Of a stretch of DNA of 64,000 bases, positions 9,001 through 17,122 are shown one piece after another (position 1 is the stretch's first letter; the number at the start of each line of letters is the position of its first letter). The DNA comes from Synechococcus sp. KORDI-52 (GTDB lineage Bacteria; Cyanobacteriota; Cyanobacteriia; PCC-6307; Cyanobiaceae). Location: positions 1,612,001 through 1,676,000 of the forward strand of contig NZ_CP006271.1 in NCBI RefSeq assembly GCF_000737595.1, given 5' to 3'. Both the position numbers and the translations under genes were made by a program. The notes below the pieces were generated by a model, which searched no databases, was not told the origin of the DNA, and worked only from the letters and a program-made list of their open reading frames with translations.

Positions 9001-10338
9001 TCAGAGGGGGGCTTCGGGCATCACCGCGACGAGAACCTGCTCCAGGTCCTGCATGAACAGCTGCATCGCCTCACGTCGATTGCTGCGGTATTGACTCAGT
9101 CTGGGTCTGACGGGCAACGCCTGCCCAAGACGCAGTTCCACCCGTTGCGCTCCGAGGCTCGGCTGTCCCCTCCAGGGTTTGTCTTCGATCCAGCCGATCG
9201 CCTCCTCAACCAGCAGCAACATCTCGGCAAAACGGTCGAAGTCGGGTCGATCGCTGATGTAGTGGCCACTCACGCTGGTGAAATGCTCCACCAGTCGCAT
9301 GCGCGTGAGCTGGAGGTCGGCTTCGCGCGCCTCCCAGTCGGCCAGGCTCCGCTCCAGGGGCGGGATTTGATCAACACCTTCCCTGTAGATCCGATCCCAG
9401 GCCGCCTGTTCGATCCGTCGGCAACGTTCCTGAAGATTGCCGACGGCACGCAGGCCGAAATGGGCCTCGGCTTTGGCCAGGCCTTGCAGGCGGTAGGCCT
9501 CGATGCGTTCGCTGAACGTTTGCTCTTGATTGGGTTTCAGCCGCTCAAGTTGTTCAAGGGCGCTGAGCAGATTCATCCCGATCTGGATCAGCCGGTCGCG
9601 CCGGTCTGTTTCGGGAGTCCCGGAGCTGCCAGTGGCGCTGGCAATGCCGAGATGGCGTTCCAGGGCTTTCAACCTCACATCAAGGACCCCCCAGTTGTGT
9701 TTCCTCCAGCTGTAGTGAATGCCCACAGGCAAGACCTCCAGTTGCCTCTCATCGCCTGCTTTCTCCAGGTCCTCCGCGGCCCAGAACGCCAGTTGAGCGA
9801 CCCCCGGTTCCAAAGGCGCCATCTCTCCTGACAAGTTGTTCGTTGCCCCTTCCGGCGCCACCACCAAGGGGTATCGCCCCTGGGCGAGAGCCGCGCGGGC
9901 CTGGGAGAGCGCTGGGCGGTCCAGGCGACCGCGATGGATCGCGATACCGCCACTGCGCTGGAGCAGCCAACCGATCACGGGGCCAGCCCAGATCGGAATG
10001 CCGCGGTCGTAGAGAAACCGCAGCTGGATGGGTCGTGCCAGCGGCAGATTGAGCCGACGGGCGGCCCGTGGAACACGGTTCCAGAACAAATCCGCCAGCA
10101 CCACCGGATCGCGGGTGCTGGGGTGGCGAAAGGCAATCAGCAGATTGCAGCGTCCCGACTGCTGGGCCGCAAAAGCTTTGGCCAGGCCATCCGCCGCATC
10201 GCGATGGCTGAGTTCGAGCCCCTGACTGCGGAAGAGCAGAGGCAGCAGCCGGCTGACCATGGCCTGCACCATCCGGCTGGGGCGGGTGGGCAGCCGCCGC
10301 AGTGCGGGACGGGCGTTCTGGGTGAAGGCGCGGGGCAT
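9001..10338 (-). CDS. PlsC-like lysophospholipid acyltransferase
   Basis: A 445-residue protein with the acyltransferase HX4D motif (HPSTRD, His72-Asp77) and a PEGATNN block matching the later PEGT-type motif of the 1-acylglycerol-3-phosphate acyltransferase family. These enzymes move an acyl chain onto a lysophospholipid at the membrane. The C-terminal 200 residues, rich in charged helices, exceed the roughly 240-residue core of simple PlsC enzymes and are not recognised. It leads the leftward unit with NfeD-like and flotillin genes, suggesting lipid remodelling of a flotillin microdomain. Its start is 32 bases from the divergent permease gene. Confidence 0.8.
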   Translation of the reverse strand: MPRAFTQNARPALRRLPTRPSRMVQAMVSRLLPLLFRSQGLELSHRDAADGLAKAFAAQQSGRCNLLIAFRHPSTRDPVVLADLFWNRVPRAARRLNLPLARPIQLRFLYDRGIPIWAGPVIGWLLQRSGGIAIHRGRLDRPALSQARAALAQGRYPLVVAPEGATNNLSGEMAPLEPGVAQLAFWAAEDLEKAGDERQLEVLPVGIHYSWRKHNWGVLDVRLKALERHLGIASATGSSGTPETDRRDRLIQIGMNLLSALEQLERLKPNQEQTFSERIEAYRLQGLAKAEAHFGLRAVGNLQERCRRIEQAAWDRIYREGVDQIPPLERSLADWEAREADLQLTRMRLVEHFTSVSGHYISDRPDFDRFAEMLLLVEEAIGWIEDKPWRGQPSLGAQRVELRLGQALPVRPRLSQYRSNRREAMQLFMQDLEQVLVAVMPEAPL

Positions 10339-10370
10339 CGAACCGGCAACAGCGCGCCCATACTGATCCG

Positions 10371-11195
10371 ATGGACCTCTTGCTGGAACCCCTCAGTCAC
10401 GCCTTCATGGTCAAGGCCTTGTTGATCAGCGCCCTCGTCGGGGGTGTTTGCGGGCTGCTGTCCTGTTTCATGACCCTGAAGGGATGGGCCTTGATGGGAG
10501 ATGCCGTCTCCCATGCCGTTCTCCCCGGCGTTGTGGTGGCCTACGCCCTGGGTCTCCCGTTCTCTCTCGGGGCCTTTGTCTTCGGTGTCGGTTCCGTTGC
10601 TGCCATCGGCTTTGTGAAGCAGAAGTCCCGGGTGAAGGAAGACACCGTCATCGGGTTGGTCTTCACCGGTTTCTTCGCCCTGGGTCTCGTTCTCGTCTCC
10701 AAGACGCGCAGCAACATCGATCTCACCCACATCCTGTTCGGCAACGTTCTGGGGATCTCGGCGGGAGACGTGCAACAGACCCTGGTGATTTCGGCGCTGG
10801 TGCTGGTGTTGCTGCTGCTGTTCCGCAGGGATCTGATGCTCTTCTGTTTTGACCCCACCCACGCCCGTTCGATCGGCATCAACACAGGACTTCTTCACTA
10901 CATGCTGTTGGGGCTTCTGTCCTTAGCCGCCGTCGCCGGTCTGCAGACCGTTGGCATCATCCTGGTGGTGGCCATGCTCGTGACCCCTGGTGCCACGGCT
11001 TATCTCCTCACCGATCGGTTTGACCGGATGACGTTGTTGGCCGTCACCAGCAGTGTTTTCTCCAGCGTCCTCGGGGTGTTCATCAGCTACTGGACCGACA
11101 GCTCCACCGCCGGTTGCATCGTTCTGGCCCAGACCGCGCAATTCATCCTGGCCTTCCTTCTGGCCCCGAAGCAGGGGGTGCTGCGACGTCTGTGA
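10371..11195 (+). CDS. mntB: manganese ABC transporter, permease
   Basis: A 274-residue integral membrane protein with about eight or nine hydrophobic segments, of the ABC-3 family (MntB/ZnuB). LKGWALMGDAVSHAVLPGVV near residue 36 is the family-defining block, and a GIILVVAMLVTPGATAYLL stretch marks the later core. It should pair with the binding protein and ATPase at 4157-5847. Here it is separated from them and must use its own promoter in the 32-base gap shared with the acyltransferase gene, or one inside that gene. Confidence 0.9.
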   Translation: MDLLLEPLSHAFMVKALLISALVGGVCGLLSCFMTLKGWALMGDAVSHAVLPGVVVAYALGLPFSLGAFVFGVGSVAAIGFVKQKSRVKEDTVIGLVFTGFFALGLVLVSKTRSNIDLTHILFGNVLGISAGDVQQTLVISALVLVLLLLFRRDLMLFCFDPTHARSIGINTGLLHYMLLGLLSLAAVAGLQTVGIILVVAMLVTPGATAYLLTDRFDRMTLLAVTSSVFSSVLGVFISYWTDSSTAGCIVLAQTAQFILAFLLAPKQGVLRRL

Positions 11196-11203
11196 TCGCT
11201 GGA

Positions 11204-11392
11204 TCAGTCCTCGTCGTCGTCCCAGTCAACGATGTCGTTGAAGCGCTGAACACCGGCTTCCCGGAAGTGAAACTCCTTGGCGGAACGCCCCTGGTCGGAT
11301 TTCGGTTGCTGGGAACCGTCCTGGTCCCACGGCTCGCTGTAATCAAGGTCGTCCCGCATGTCCTGGACCGGCTCAGGAGGCTTCGCTGTCAT
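11204..11392 (-). CDS. small acidic hypothetical protein
   Basis: A 62-residue protein from ATG 11392 (68 from 11410), ending in a very acidic tail (VDWDDDED). It has no signal peptide or membrane segment and I do not recognise a family. It overlaps the end of the gene at 11373-11573 by 20 bases, which suggests coupling. It sits 8 bases beyond the stop of the permease gene, convergent with it. Confidence 0.6.
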   Translation of the reverse strand: MTAKPPEPVQDMRDDLDYSEPWDQDGSQQPKSDQGRSAKEFHFREAGVQRFNDIVDWDDDED

Positions 11393-11573
11393 CCCACTTG
11401 GCTTTGCCATCCAGCAGTTCGATCAGCTCCTGTAGCTTGCCCATGGTGATGCGCACATCGGCACCGTCGGGAAGAACACCATCGGCCACCACGTTGTAGT
11501 GGTCACGGCACTGGTTGCGCAGTTCCTGCAGACGCTTTTTGGTGATGGTCTTCTTCTGTTCTGCCGTTGCCAT
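11373..11573 (-). CDS. conserved small hypothetical protein
   Basis: A 66-residue, mostly helical protein starting ATG 11573, with a Lys-rich N-terminus (KKTITKKRLQEL) and a second helix MGKLQELIELLDGKAKW. It looks like a genuine cyanobacterial small protein, but I cannot name the family. It is followed by an overlapping small acidic gene on the same strand. The upstream ABC ATPase gene ends 55 bases before it. Confidence 0.65.
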   Translation of the reverse strand: MATAEQKKTITKKRLQELRNQCRDHYNVVADGVLPDGADVRITMGKLQELIELLDGKAKWDDSEAS

Positions 11574-11628
11574 GGCGATTGCGGGGACTGGAACTCATCC
11601 CTAGCAGACCAGCGTGCTGTTTCTGGTG

Positions 11629-12417
11629 TCACCCGGGGAGGACCTGGCGAAAGCCATGGGCCTCGACCACATTGAGCGGGGTCATGAACAACCCACTCAG
11701 TTCGGCTGGCCGGAGCATGTCCCGCGGACTTCCATCTCCAACAATCGTTCCTTGCCTCAGGAACAGCACCCGTTGCATCTCCGGCACGATCGTGTCCACC
11801 CGGTGGGTGACTTGCACCACGGTGGTTCCCGCCTGGATCAAGCCCCGGAGGATGGTCAGCAATTGATGGCAGGCCCGTAGATCGAGGGCGCGGCTCGGTT
11901 CATCCAGCACCAGCACCTCGGGCTGGTGGACCAAGGCGCGGGCGATCAGAAGGCGGCGCCGCTGGCCGTCCGACAGTGCTCCGTACGAGCGCTCACGGAT
12001 GCCGTGGAGGTGCAGTTGATGGAGCAGATCCCGCGCCTGCTCCCATTGCTCCTGGCTGGGGTGCTGATCAAGGCCCAGCCGGGTGGCACCAAAGAAACTG
12101 CTGACCACCACTTCTTCAACAGCTGTGCGGGGATGAAGGCGTTGTTCCAGTTCGCTGGACACCACTCCCAGACGGGAACGCAACGCCCAGAGGTTCACCG
12201 TTTCGCTGCCGAACAGCCGTAGATGGGCGTCGGGCCGTACGACGGGATACAGGCTGCGGTCGATCAGTTTCACCAGGCTGCTTTTGCCCGCTCCATTGGG
12301 GCCCAACACCGTTGTTGATTGCCGCAGCGTCAGTTGCAGGTTGAGGTTGTGCAGCACCGGGCGATCGCCCAGCCATGCCTCCACATTGCGGAGATCGAGC
12401 CAGGTTTCAGTGGTCAT
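11629..12417 (-). CDS. ABC transporter ATP-binding protein (ModF-like)
   Basis: A 262-residue single ABC ATPase. Walker A GPNGAGKS is at 39-46, signature LSDGQ at 147-151 and Walker B VLVLDEP with Asp171-Glu172, followed by an H-loop in VTHR. The sequence resembles the stand-alone ATPases annotated as ModF or iron-complex type. No permease or binding protein is next to it, so substrate and partner are unknown. Its start overlaps the Nudix gene stop by 11 bases. Confidence 0.85.
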   Translation of the reverse strand: MTTETWLDLRNVEAWLGDRPVLHNLNLQLTLRQSTTVLGPNGAGKSSLVKLIDRSLYPVVRPDAHLRLFGSETVNLWALRSRLGVVSSELEQRLHPRTAVEEVVVSSFFGATRLGLDQHPSQEQWEQARDLLHQLHLHGIRERSYGALSDGQRRRLLIARALVHQPEVLVLDEPSRALDLRACHQLLTILRGLIQAGTTVVQVTHRVDTIVPEMQRVLFLRQGTIVGDGSPRDMLRPAELSGLFMTPLNVVEAHGFRQVLPG

Positions 12418-12838
12418 GGGCCTCCTTCAGCAGCCGTTCAATCACGATCGACAGGCCTGGCGCGACGGGCCGGAGCTCTTGCTGCCGCTCACTCCAGATC
12501 GATTCACGCAACAGATCGCTCAGGGACACCAGCTTCATCTCCTGGCCCTCCTTCAACTGCAGCTGGTTCAACGGCACGCCCAGGGGGCCGCGGAACAGAT
12601 GGGCCACCCGGTTGCCGCTGTCGTCGCTGAACCAAGGCTCGAGAGGTTCGGTGGGTGACCAATCGATCTCCTCCTGCAGTTCACGGTGCACGGCTTCGCT
12701 GGCGGTTTCACCCGGCTCGAGATGCCCGCCAAACAGCCCCCAATGGCCCGGATAAATGATTGAGTCGATGTCGTCTCGCAGCTGGAGTAGCCATCGGCCC
12801 TCCCGCTGGAGCATGGCCAGGGCGACGGCAGGCTTCAT
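12407..12838 (-). CDS. Nudix hydrolase
   Basis: A 143-residue hydrolase of nucleoside-diphosphate-linked compounds. The Nudix box GHLEPGETASEAVHRE plus LQEE fits GX5EX7REUXEE. ATG 12838 is chosen because it overlaps the stop of the upstream gene as ATGA, a classic coupling arrangement; a longer frame reaches 12865. The substrate cannot be deduced. It lies between a fibrillin-like gene and an ABC ATPase gene, all leftward and overlapping. Confidence 0.88.
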   Translation of the reverse strand: MKPAVALAMLQREGRWLLQLRDDIDSIIYPGHWGLFGGHLEPGETASEAVHRELQEEIDWSPTEPLEPWFSDDSGNRVAHLFRGPLGVPLNQLQLKEGQEMKLVSLSDLLRESIWSERQQELRPVAPGLSIVIERLLKEAHDH

Positions 12839-13332
12839 GGGGCCTCCTGCCTGAGGCGTGACCACTGGGCCAGCCCTCCCCCACGGCCGCGCGCCATCAG
12901 TGTTCCCTGCTGCTCGTTGAGTTCAATCAGGGCGAAGAAGGGCAGACGTTGGGGGATCGGTGCCGGCATCTCTCGCCGGTGCAGGACCTGTCCCCAGCAG
13001 GACAGCTCCAATGAGGCGAAGCTGAAGATCAGCAGCGGTCTGGAGCCCTTCAGCTGGGCATGGCCGCTGAACCGCAACTGGAAACCTCCCAGGGAGACCT
13101 GGTTGACGATGCTCAGGCCCTGTTCATTGCGGTTCAGGATCAGGCTGGCCTGCAACCAGCGGAGCAGTGTTCCCGTGCCAGGAGCCGGGGCATCCCCATT
13201 TCGACTCCAGGTTTGTTGCAACATCCAGCAGCCCGGTAGCTGCTCGATCAGGATGCCGGTGCCCCCACGGCGCGCCTGGCGCTCCCGTGAGAGAAGGTCT
13301 GCAGCAGACAGACCGGGCACAGCTGAGATCAT
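12835..13332 (-). CDS. hypothetical protein, possibly fibrillin (PAP)-like
   Basis: A 165-residue protein from ATG 13332, which is preceded by GGGAGG about 11 bases upstream (ATG 13353 is an alternative). The C-terminal two thirds are beta-rich (LSIVNQVSLGGFQLRFSG, ALIELNEQQGTLMARGRGGG), recalling plastid lipid-associated/fibrillin proteins that bind lipids at thylakoids. The similarity is by eye only and the N-terminus is not recognised. It starts the leftward overlapping unit with the Nudix and ABC genes and diverges from the small membrane protein at 13371. Confidence 0.6.
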   Translation of the reverse strand: MISAVPGLSAADLLSRERQARRGGTGILIEQLPGCWMLQQTWSRNGDAPAPGTGTLLRWLQASLILNRNEQGLSIVNQVSLGGFQLRFSGHAQLKGSRPLLIFSFASLELSCWGQVLHRREMPAPIPQRLPFFALIELNEQQGTLMARGRGGGLAQWSRLRQEAP

Positions 13333-13370
13333 GGGGTTCTGCAACCTCCCCATCTTTTAGGAGTCGGCCC

Positions 13371-13562
13371 ATGGAGCGCGACAAGCGCCGGACACCTCCC
13401 CTAACGGACCTGCTGTTGCAGGGACTGCGCATCGGTGCCAGCACCATTGCACTTGTTGAATTGCTGCGCAGCGACTGGATCGGAGGCGGGCTCGCCAGCC
13501 TGGCCTGGCTGCTGTTCGTTCAGGTGGAGCGGCGGCGGGCGCCGCTCAAACCCCCGTCCTGA
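13371..13562 (+). CDS. small membrane protein
   Basis: A 63-residue protein with ATG 13371 preceded by TTTTAGGAG, a good ribosome binding site. One hydrophobic stretch runs from about residue 28 to 52 (GGGLASLAWLLFVQV at its end), with a basic N-terminus (ERDKRR) and a Pro-rich tail. The family is unknown. Its last 17 bases overlap the end of the convergent gene at 13546-13794. Confidence 0.65.
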   Translation: MERDKRRTPPLTDLLLQGLRIGASTIALVELLRSDWIGGGLASLAWLLFVQVERRRAPLKPPS

Positions 13563-13794
13563 GAATTGAATCGATGCAGTTCGGGTGTTGACGGATGTAG
13601 GCGTTGAACTCCATGGCTAGAAGCCTTGCTTCAAAAGCATCGGTGGCGTAGAAGCACGACTCCAGCTTTTCTCCGTTGGATGTTTTGTGCCGGACTGTGT
13701 AGGCGGCCCGTCCCTTAGCAATGCTGGCCATGGACTGATGAAGCAGTGGGTTCAAGCTGGCACTCCTGCCGGCTCGAATTCCATAACCATTCAT
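13546..13794 (-). CDS. conserved small hypothetical protein
   Basis: Up to 82 residues from ATG 13794; an ATG at 13731 beginning MASIAKGRAAY gives a more compact 61-residue protein. The core (YTVRHKTSNGEKLESCFYAT, then DAFEARLLAMEFNAYIRQHP) reads like a small alpha/beta domain that I have seen only in marine picocyanobacteria. No function is known. Convergent overlap with the small membrane protein gene leaves no room for a separate terminator. Confidence 0.6.
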   Translation of the reverse strand: MNGYGIRAGRSASLNPLLHQSMASIAKGRAAYTVRHKTSNGEKLESCFYATDAFEARLLAMEFNAYIRQHPNCIDSILRTGV

Positions 13795-13864
13795 TCATGT
13801 TTGCGTTTCAACGCTTCGTGAAGCTGTGTGAAGCGTCCGACCGTTCGCCTTGCCCTCTGCCCTG

Positions 13865-14290
13865 ATGGTTCTGCCCATGGCCTCTTGCTCCCTGGTGTTC
13901 AAACTCGCTTTGGCGTCAGTGCTGTCCCTGAGTGTCTTGCCGGCCCGGGCCGACTGGCGTCCAGTGCAGGAGCCGGAGGCTTGGCAGTCACGTCGGGGCA
14001 ACCTGTTGCCCGGGGACGGCTGGATTTTCATGGAGGCTCTGGAGACCCCTGCGCTCAAAGCAGCGGAATACATCCGGGCTCCCCAAGTGGTGAACGGCTC
14101 TGTTGAAGTGGAGGCTGGTTTGTTGATCCAGCGCGCAGGTAAGGAACGTTGGACTTACCGCGTTCTGCCGATGCGTGCCAACTGTGCCAGCGGTCAGCTG
14201 GAGCAACGCCAGGCCGATGGAGCATGGACCGTCTACCCCGGTCGCGATGGAACCGTGGTTAAGGTCCGCTGGATCTGCGCATTGCGATGA
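13865..14290 (+). CDS. exported hypothetical protein
   Basis: A 141-residue protein from ATG 13865, with a typical Sec signal peptide (hydrophobic core then LPARA/DW near residue 31). The mature part has two cysteines (in RANCASG and RWICALR) and looks beta-rich. No family is recognised. Its stop overlaps the Hlip start by four bases (ATGA), so the two are probably translated together. Confidence 0.65.
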   Translation: MVLPMASCSLVFKLALASVLSLSVLPARADWRPVQEPEAWQSRRGNLLPGDGWIFMEALETPALKAAEYIRAPQVVNGSVEVEAGLLIQRAGKERWTYRVLPMRANCASGQLEQRQADGAWTVYPGRDGTVVKVRWICALR

Positions 14291-14508
14291 GTCGGCCTGC
14301 TTTTCGTTACGAAGAACCCGAACGCTTCGGGGAGTCGCTGACCACTGCACGTCCCTGGAACCGTTCCGCGCTGAGCGATGTGGAGCGTCTCAACGGCCGA
14401 GTGGCCATGCTTGGCTTCACTGCCGCCGTGGTGCTTGAACGCCTGACCGGATTGGGAATCGCAGCTCAGCTCCGTGCGGCGTTGCGCTGGTACCTCCAAT
14501 TGGGTTGA
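14287..14508 (+). CDS. high-light-inducible protein (Hlip)
   Basis: A 73-residue single-helix chlorophyll a/b-binding-like protein. The motif ERLNGRVAMLGF starts at Glu33, with Asn36 and Arg38 at the pigment-ligand positions of the family. Hlips protect photosystem assembly intermediates and bind chlorophyll and carotenoid in thylakoids under light stress. The hydrophobic helix follows directly. It is coupled to the exported protein upstream and lies 3 bases before the methyltransferase gene, which is an unusual neighbour. Confidence 0.9.
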   Translation: MSRPAFRYEEPERFGESLTTARPWNRSALSDVERLNGRVAMLGFTAAVVLERLTGLGIAAQLRAALRWYLQLG

Positions 14509-14511
14509 TTG

Positions 14512-15168
14512 ATGGCAGTTGTTCCTGTTCTTGAGGACTCCCAACGGTTCAAGTTGGACACCTCGGATGATGCCATCTTCTACAGCGAGCCTCGCTTCGT
14601 TCACCATCTGGACGCAGGTTTTCGGTCTCGACTGACGACCCTTTACAGGGACCGGATACCCCCTTGTGCCCAGGTTCTGGATCTGATGAGCAGTTGGGTC
14701 AGCCACCTGCCGGAGGACGTGAGTTACGACAAGGTCATTGGCCATGGTCTCAACGACGAGGAGCTGCGTTCCAATCCGCGCCTTGATCAGCACTGGGTCC
14801 AGAACCTCAACAGGGATCAAACCCTCCCCGTTGAGGACGGTTCGATCGATGCCACCCTCATCGTTGCCGGGTGGCAGTACCTGCAGCAGCCAGAGCCGAT
14901 CGCCGCTGAACTGTTGAGAATCACGCGGCCTCGGGGGCAGGTGATCGTCGCTTTTTCCAATCGGATGTTCTTCACCAAGGCCCCGCAGGTCTGGACCGAT
15001 GGTGACGACGGCGATCACCTCCGCTACATCGCAGAGGTGTTAGTGGCGCAGGGTTGGCCCAACCCGGAGATCATCGCCGAAGACACCCGCGCCGAAGGCG
15101 TGATGGGTTTGTTCGGAGGCAAAGGAGATCCATTTTTTGCTGTGGTGGCTCAGAAACCTCTGCACTGA
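14512..15168 (+). CDS. class I SAM-dependent methyltransferase-like protein
   Basis: A 218-residue protein from ATG 14512. VLDLMSSWVSHLP replaces the usual glycine-rich motif I, followed by the acidic and DATLIVAGWQYLQQP blocks and a strand ending in a Rossmann-type methyltransferase pattern. Motif I is degenerate (VLDLMSSW rather than LDxGxG), as in a known cyanobacterial and plant subgroup with unknown substrate, so catalysis is not certain. It follows the Hlip gene by three bases and is likely cotranscribed. Confidence 0.75.
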   Translation: MAVVPVLEDSQRFKLDTSDDAIFYSEPRFVHHLDAGFRSRLTTLYRDRIPPCAQVLDLMSSWVSHLPEDVSYDKVIGHGLNDEELRSNPRLDQHWVQNLNRDQTLPVEDGSIDATLIVAGWQYLQQPEPIAAELLRITRPRGQVIVAFSNRMFFTKAPQVWTDGDDGDHLRYIAEVLVAQGWPNPEIIAEDTRAEGVMGLFGGKGDPFFAVVAQKPLH

Positions 15169-15285
15169 TGCCCACCTCCTGTATCGGGTGACGGGATGCC
15201 GCTCTGGGTCTGAACGTCACGCAGCAGGGTGTTGGCCGCATGTTCCCCGCCATGTGCGTTGATCAGGTGATCAGCACCACGTCAC

Positions 15286-15993
15286 TTGCCCGGCCCATCC
15301 CGCCTGTCCCAACCTGTCGTCATTCTCGGCGGTTTTTTGATCACCGAGGAGGCGTATCGGCCCCTCGCCGATTGGATTGACCAGGCCACAGGTGCTCCTG
15401 TACGCATCGTGCCCTCGTCCAAATTGGATTGGCTGGCCACGAGCTGGGCCTTTGGCTGGTGCCGTTTGCTGGACCGTGTCGATGCCTGTGTGCGCGAACT
15501 GCAGCAGCTGTCGCCAACTGGTCGCGTCACCTTGATTGGCCATAGTTCCGGTGGCGTGATGTTGAGGCCTTACCTGGTCGACCAGACCTTTCTGAACCGG
15601 CGTTTCAACGGTGCGACCCGGTGCAATCGGCTGATCACCCTGGGCAGTCCCCATCAAGCGGTGCGGGCTACACCGCTAAGGGCTCGCGTGGATCGCGAGT
15701 TTCCGGGGTGTCCTGAAGCCGACCGGGTGGACTACGTCGCGGTTGCTGGTCGGCTCGATCCTCTTGGAGTCAATGCATCCGACTTTTCGAAGCGCAGCGC
15801 TGCCCGCAGTTATCGCCAGATCATGGGCGACCCGGATCTGGAGGGGGATGGCCTGGTGCCGATGCCATCAGCCTTGCTGCGGGATGCTCGTTGGATCGAG
15901 CTTTCCGATACGGCCCACGGAGGCTTGTTCGGCCAAAGCTGGTACGGCTCCACCGATCGAATTGAGTTTTGGTGGTCGCAGTTGGGTGACTGA
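15286..15993 (+). CDS. lipase/esterase-like alpha/beta hydrolase
   Basis: A 235-residue protein with the nucleophile elbow GHSSGG (Ser near residue 88) inside VTLIGHSSGGVML, a later Asp in GDPDLEGDGLVP and a C-terminal His in DTAHGGLF, a plausible Ser-Asp-His triad. It resembles triacylglycerol lipase-like and PGAP1-like proteins. TTG 15286 is the only start candidate after the in-frame stop at 15268, so it uses a non-ATG start. There is no signal peptide, so it probably acts on membrane lipid or an acyl ester in the cell. Confidence 0.75.
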   Translation: MPGPSRLSQPVVILGGFLITEEAYRPLADWIDQATGAPVRIVPSSKLDWLATSWAFGWCRLLDRVDACVRELQQLSPTGRVTLIGHSSGGVMLRPYLVDQTFLNRRFNGATRCNRLITLGSPHQAVRATPLRARVDREFPGCPEADRVDYVAVAGRLDPLGVNASDFSKRSAARSYRQIMGDPDLEGDGLVPMPSALLRDARWIELSDTAHGGLFGQSWYGSTDRIEFWWSQLGD

Positions 15994-16011
15994 ACCAGGC
16001 GATCGGGCATT

Positions 16012-16356
16012 GTGGCTTGCTTCGGCGATCAGACTGTGCAGCATTCGAAAGGTTTTGGGGGGCAGGCCAGCACGTCCAAGAGGAAGCCAAGCAAGAAGCG
16101 CAAGCCAGGGACCTCGAACCATCGACGTGAGCAATGTCCCCTGGGCCGCGATCCGGGTCTTGAAGCGATTCAGGCCAGGCAGTGCCTTGGATTGCCTTTG
16201 ACCGGGCGTTTGAGCGTTTCCCAGGTGAAGCGGGCGCACAAACGGCTTGCCGTTCAACATCACCCGGACAAGGGGGGAGATCCCGCACTGATGACTCGGT
16301 TCAATACGGCACGCGATGTGTTGCTTCAGCCCGAGATGGACCTGATTGCTGCGTGA
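16012..16356 (+). CDS. J-domain protein
   Basis: A 114-residue protein whose C-terminal half is a J-domain with HPD in AVQHHPDKGGDPALM, preceded by helix II (VSQVKRAHKRLAVQ). J-domains stimulate the ATPase of DnaK-type chaperones. The N-terminal half is Lys/Ser-rich and disordered (SKRKPSKKRKPG). Start GTG 16012 is uncertain. It lacks the Gly/Phe and zinc-finger regions of DnaJ, so it is a specialised type III co-chaperone with unknown client. Confidence 0.75.
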   Translation: MACFGDQTVQHSKGFGGQASTSKRKPSKKRKPGTSNHRREQCPLGRDPGLEAIQARQCLGLPLTGRLSVSQVKRAHKRLAVQHHPDKGGDPALMTRFNTARDVLLQPEMDLIAA

Positions 16357-16371
16357 TGGCCGTCAAGCCGC

Positions 16372-16494
16372 TCAGCTGCTACGGCTACGGCCGAGAACCA
16401 ACCAGGAGATCAGCACGAGACCACTCAGGCTGACAACGGTGTAAATCCAATCAGCGTATGGCGTCCAAAACAGTCCCACAACAGGGGCTGTCAT
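16372..16494 (-). CDS. small membrane peptide
   Basis: A 40-residue frame with ATG 16494. One transmembrane segment (WIYTVVSLSGLVLISWLVLG) ends in a basic tail GRSRSS. Longer upstream reading to 16587 is in frame but unlikely. Its ATG overlaps the stop of another hydrophobic frame at 16491-16583 as ATGA. I do not recognise the family; it could be a small thylakoid protein. Confidence 0.4.
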   Translation of the reverse strand: MTAPVVGLFWTPYADWIYTVVSLSGLVLISWLVLGRSRSS

Positions 16495-16583
16495 CGGTCC
16501 CAGACCAGCAGGAGGACCACGAACAACGCACCGAACACCAGGAATGGCGTCAGCAGTGTCAGCAGGGACTGTGTTTCGATCGT
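16491..16583 (-). other. hydrophobic 30-codon frame without start codon
   Basis: Directly upstream of and coupled by ATGA to the small membrane peptide, this frame reads as a hydrophobic helix (LLTPFLVFGALFVVLLLVWD and R) after an in-frame stop, but contains no ATG, GTG or TTG at a sensible place. It may be a genuine peptide with a rare start (ATC or ACG), a decayed gene, or a sequence error. Confidence 0.25.
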
Positions 16584-16702
16584 TCAAGCCGCAGCATGCG
16601 GATCATCCGGCTGTCTGTTTTGATCTGTCAAATCTCTTTTATCCACTGACATTCAGGCAATAGACCAACTCCTGTCATTTTCAGCCGGGATCGAGACATG
16701 GG

Positions 16703-16966
16703 ATGAACAACCGTCAGCGACAACTTCTTTTTGTTTTTCTGGCCTCGATGGGGTTGGGTTTGCTGGCCGGTCTGGCCTACACCTTCACCTCACAAATGAT
16801 TCGACCGGCCAAGATTGATCTGGATCCTGCGCTTCCGGATCAGAACAGGCGGCCTGAGCCCATGGGGCCTCCACCTCCTGAACAGACCCCAGGCCCTGCG
16901 GAGGCCGACTGTGCCGTTCCTCCCGGAGGAGGTCCGCCTGTCACGCAGGATTTCCAGCCCTGTTGA
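16703..16966 (+). CDS. small membrane protein with Pro-rich tail
   Basis: An 87-residue protein with one N-terminal membrane segment (about 7-30, LLFVFLASMGLGLLAGLAYT) and an extracytoplasmic or lumenal tail rich in proline and glycine with two cysteines, the last at the C-terminus. No family is recognised. ATG 16703 is the natural start. Confidence 0.6.
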   Translation: MNNRQRQLLFVFLASMGLGLLAGLAYTFTSQMIRPAKIDLDPALPDQNRRPEPMGPPPPEQTPGPAEADCAVPPGGGPPVTQDFQPC

Positions 16967-17122
16967 TGGCGACTTTTGATTGAGACGAGAGCTTTTGCGC
17001 CACAATCTTAAGGAGATATAAAAAAGCCCTCTTTCGATGTTCAAGATTGTTTCAATTGTCTGGTCTGATACCGAAGTGAAGAGCAACTTCCGGTGAAGGT
17101 TTAGAGCCTTTTCACAACGTTC

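Noticed and set aside
17037-17096. 19-codon leader peptide
   Set aside because: It follows an AAGGAGAT sequence but with over 20 bases spacing, and nothing else supports translation; mentioned only in the neighbouring entry.
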